A DNA stretch of 64,000 nt from JAWHTC01 sp032586155 (GTDB lineage Bacteria; Pseudomonadota; Alphaproteobacteria; Rhodobacterales; Rhodobacteraceae). The DNA lies in assembly GCF_032586155.1 (NCBI RefSeq), contig NZ_JAWHTC010000002.1, positions 124,001 to 188,000 on the forward strand, read 5' to 3'. A program made the translations under genes and the position numbers. Numbering within the stretch: the stretch's first letter is position 1; each line of letters starts with the position of its first letter. Of this stretch, positions 62,468 to 64,000 are shown piece by piece. The notes under the pieces are model-generated. The model searched no databases. It was given only the letters and a program-made list of their open reading frames with translations, and was not told the origin of the DNA.

Positions 62468-64000
62468 TCAAGCCTTCTGCCGCGCGTTGGTCGGGTCCCA
62501 GGCGGGTTCTGCTACAAGGGTGAGCCCACGACGTTCACCGAGGATCACCACTTCGAGCCTTTCGCCGTTTTCGGCCACATCGGGGTCGACATAGGCAAAG
62601 CCCAGCGACTTGCCTGTTGCATGACCATAGCCGCCAGAGGTGCAGACGCCGACAACCTTGTCACCCTGCATCACGGCCTCGCCGCCATAGATGTCGCAAT
62701 CGGCAGCGGCAACTTCGCCGTAAACCAATATGGTCGTGATGCCCTGTTGACGGGCATTTTCGGTGGCGGCGCACCCGTTGAACTCGCCTTTGTCGGGGGC
62801 ATAGAAGCGGGTGCTGTTGGCCTCAATAAGGGTAATTTCGTTGGTCAGTTCGGCGCCCATGCCGCAATAGCGTTTTTCCATCCGAAGCGAGTTGATCGCG
62901 TGGCCACCGAAATCGGCGATGCCGTGGGCTTCGCCTGACGCCCAGATCGCATCATAAAGTGTAACAAGCTCGGACATCGGGGCGTGGAGTTCCCACCCCA
63001 ACTCCCCAACGTAGTTCACCCGAAGGGCGCGCAGCCCGACACCGGCAATGGTGATTTCCTGCCCCGATAGCCAGCGGAAGGCCGGGGTGCTGAGATCGGC
63101 ATCGGTCAGGGGCTGCAGTACATCGCGCGCCTTGGGACCGGCGACAACCAGCATGCCGTATTCGTCAGTCACGTTGGTAACGGTGACATCGTCGCCTGCC
63201 GCGCTGAAATGATCCAGCACCTGCAATTCGGCGCCCGCCCCGGTCAGCACGTAGAACCGGTCATCGGCCAACCTGGTGATGGTCCATTCTCCCTCGATCC
63301 GGCCACCCGCGGAAAGCACGTGGGTCAGGTTGATACCACCCGCTTTCTTGGGCAGTTTGTTGGCGGTCAAGCGATCCAGAAGCGCCTCGGCCCCCGGTCC
63401 GGAGACGTCGAACTTGGCAAAGCTCGACAGGTCGCAGATGCCGACCCGTTCGCGCACAGCGCGGCATTCCTCGGCCACGATGTCGAAAGTGTTGTTTCGG
63501 CGGAACTGCAGGTCCTCGACAAAGCCCTCGGGGGCAAAATACTTGGGCCGTTCCCAACCGAAAACCGAGGTATAGGCCGCGCCTTTGGCCTTGAGCTTGT
63601 CATAAAGCGGCGTCACCCGGGCCTTGCGCCCGGCAGCCGCCTCGCGTCCCGGCATCGGCGTCACGAACATCTCGTGATAGTCTTCGAAACTTTTCGCGCG
63701 GGTATAGTCCTGATCGGCGTAAGCGCCAAAGCGGCGCGGGTCGACACAGGCCATGTTGATCTCGGACTCGCCATGCACCATCCACTGTGCAAGGTATTTG
63801 CCGACGCCCGCCCCTTGGGCAATGCCGATGGACGAGCCGCAACACTGCCAGAAATTGTGCAGCCCCGGCGCCGGCCCTGCCAACGGATTGCCATCGGGCG
63901 AATGCGGGATGGCACCATTGATGATGCGCTTGATCCCGACATTGGCAAAGATCGGCATCCGTTCGAACGCCTGTTCCAGCCAGGGTGCGATCCGGTCGAT
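62468..64000 (-). CDS. Dimethylglycine/sarcosine dehydrogenase-type protein, N-terminus cut
   Basis: An open frame from the window's right edge to 62468, 510 residues visible. It contains the end of a DAO FAD domain (HSPDGNPLAGPAPGLHNFWQ, CCGSSIGIAQGAGVGKYL), an FAO_M-like linker, and GcvT domains (ERVGICDLSSFAKFDVSGPG, VNYVGELGWELHAPMSELV, LGFAYVDPDVAENGERLEV). Enzymes of this build oxidise N-methylated glycine and transfer the one-carbon unit to tetrahydrofolate. Start and substrate lie outside the window. Confidence 0.9.
   Translation of the reverse strand: MDRIAPWLEQAFERMPIFANVGIKRIINGAIPHSPDGNPLAGPAPGLHNFWQCCGSSIGIAQGAGVGKYLAQWMVHGESEINMACVDPRRFGAYADQDYTRAKSFEDYHEMFVTPMPGREAAAGRKARVTPLYDKLKAKGAAYTSVFGWERPKYFAPEGFVEDLQFRRNNTFDIVAEECRAVRERVGICDLSSFAKFDVSGPGAEALLDRLTANKLPKKAGGINLTHVLSAGGRIEGEWTITRLADDRFYVLTGAGAELQVLDHFSAAGDDVTVTNVTDEYGMLVVAGPKARDVLQPLTDADLSTPAFRWLSGQEITIAGVGLRALRVNYVGELGWELHAPMSELVTLYDAIWASGEAHGIADFGGHAINSLRMEKRYCGMGAELTNEITLIEANSTRFYAPDKGEFNGCAATENARQQGITTILVYGEVAAADCDIYGGEAVMQGDKVVGVCTSGGYGHATGKSLGFAYVDPDVAENGERLEVVILGERRGLTLVAEPAWDPTNARQKA

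Overview
The window is about 62% GC and reads as chromosome of a NirS-type denitrifying alphaproteobacterium, most likely marine Rhodobacteraceae (Roseobacter group). Support: the infA-maf-RNase E/G-yacG-tRNA-Phe block, the murA-DUF2948 pair, a divergent Lrp pair facing ilvC, Roseobacter-style Hint-domain proteins, CtrA-type TTAA-N7-TTAA boxes, and nir gene order with a fused nirDL. The species cannot be named from the sequence. No phage, IS element, CRISPR array or rRNA was seen.

Layout. 1-2.6 kb: a transporter (cut by the window edge), a fatty acid desaturase, a DUF2061 protein, and a divergent XRE regulator. 2.7-6 kb: copper homeostasis (copper chaperone, CopA ATPase, CueR) with a clear CueR-type promoter. 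6-10.3 kb: glpD, a DAO-type oxidoreductase, a cysteine-rich Crp/Fnr regulator with a perfect FNR-type box, and a secreted hypothetical protein. 10.4-15 kb: acyl-CoA synthetase, infA-maf-RNase E/G-yacG and tRNA-Phe. 15-17.2 kb: an islet between tRNA-Phe and tRNA-Thr with a leaderless (no signal peptide) NUC1-type nuclease and a small membrane protein. 17.3-25.3 kb: murA, DUF2948, an ABM protein, a beta-barrel-like protein, a large beta-helix protein, yqeY and carA, with two unusual intergenic repeat regions. 25.3-31.6 kb: an MshEN-glycosyltransferase fusion under two CtrA-type boxes, a GntR regulator, a HAD nucleotidase, a UbiH-like hydroxylase and a class V aminotransferase. 31.7-46.6 kb: two Hint proteins, Lrp pair/ilvC, EamA, small secreted proteins, glmM-folP-folB, hisC-tyrA-extensin, rpsD, and a TetR/ABM pair with twin operators.

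46.6-59.8 kb is the main functional block: nnrS divergent from nirS, then a NapC/NirT multihaem fusion, a cupredoxin, and nirE-C-F-DL-G-H-J-N. Together these cover nitrite reduction to NO, electron delivery from quinol and/or cupredoxin, and haem d1 synthesis: SUMT (NirE), sirohaem decarboxylation (NirDL/G/H), radical SAM chemistry (NirJ), and late steps (NirF/NirN). FNR/NNR-type boxes precede nirS/nnrS and nirE; a weaker one precedes a SCO/TlpA pair at 61 kb. 60-64 kb: a BASS transporter, the SCO/TlpA pair, and a GcvT-type dimethylglycine/sarcosine dehydrogenase cut by the right edge.

The most unusual items are the NirT fusion with an extra CTTCH and an atypical CX3CH haem site, the CtrA-boxed MshEN-glycosyltransferase, the 11-bp helically phased tandem repeats shared by two intergenic regions, the TTCGAA inverted-repeat cluster before carA, the ten-cysteine Crp/Fnr regulator and the tRNA-bracketed nuclease islet.
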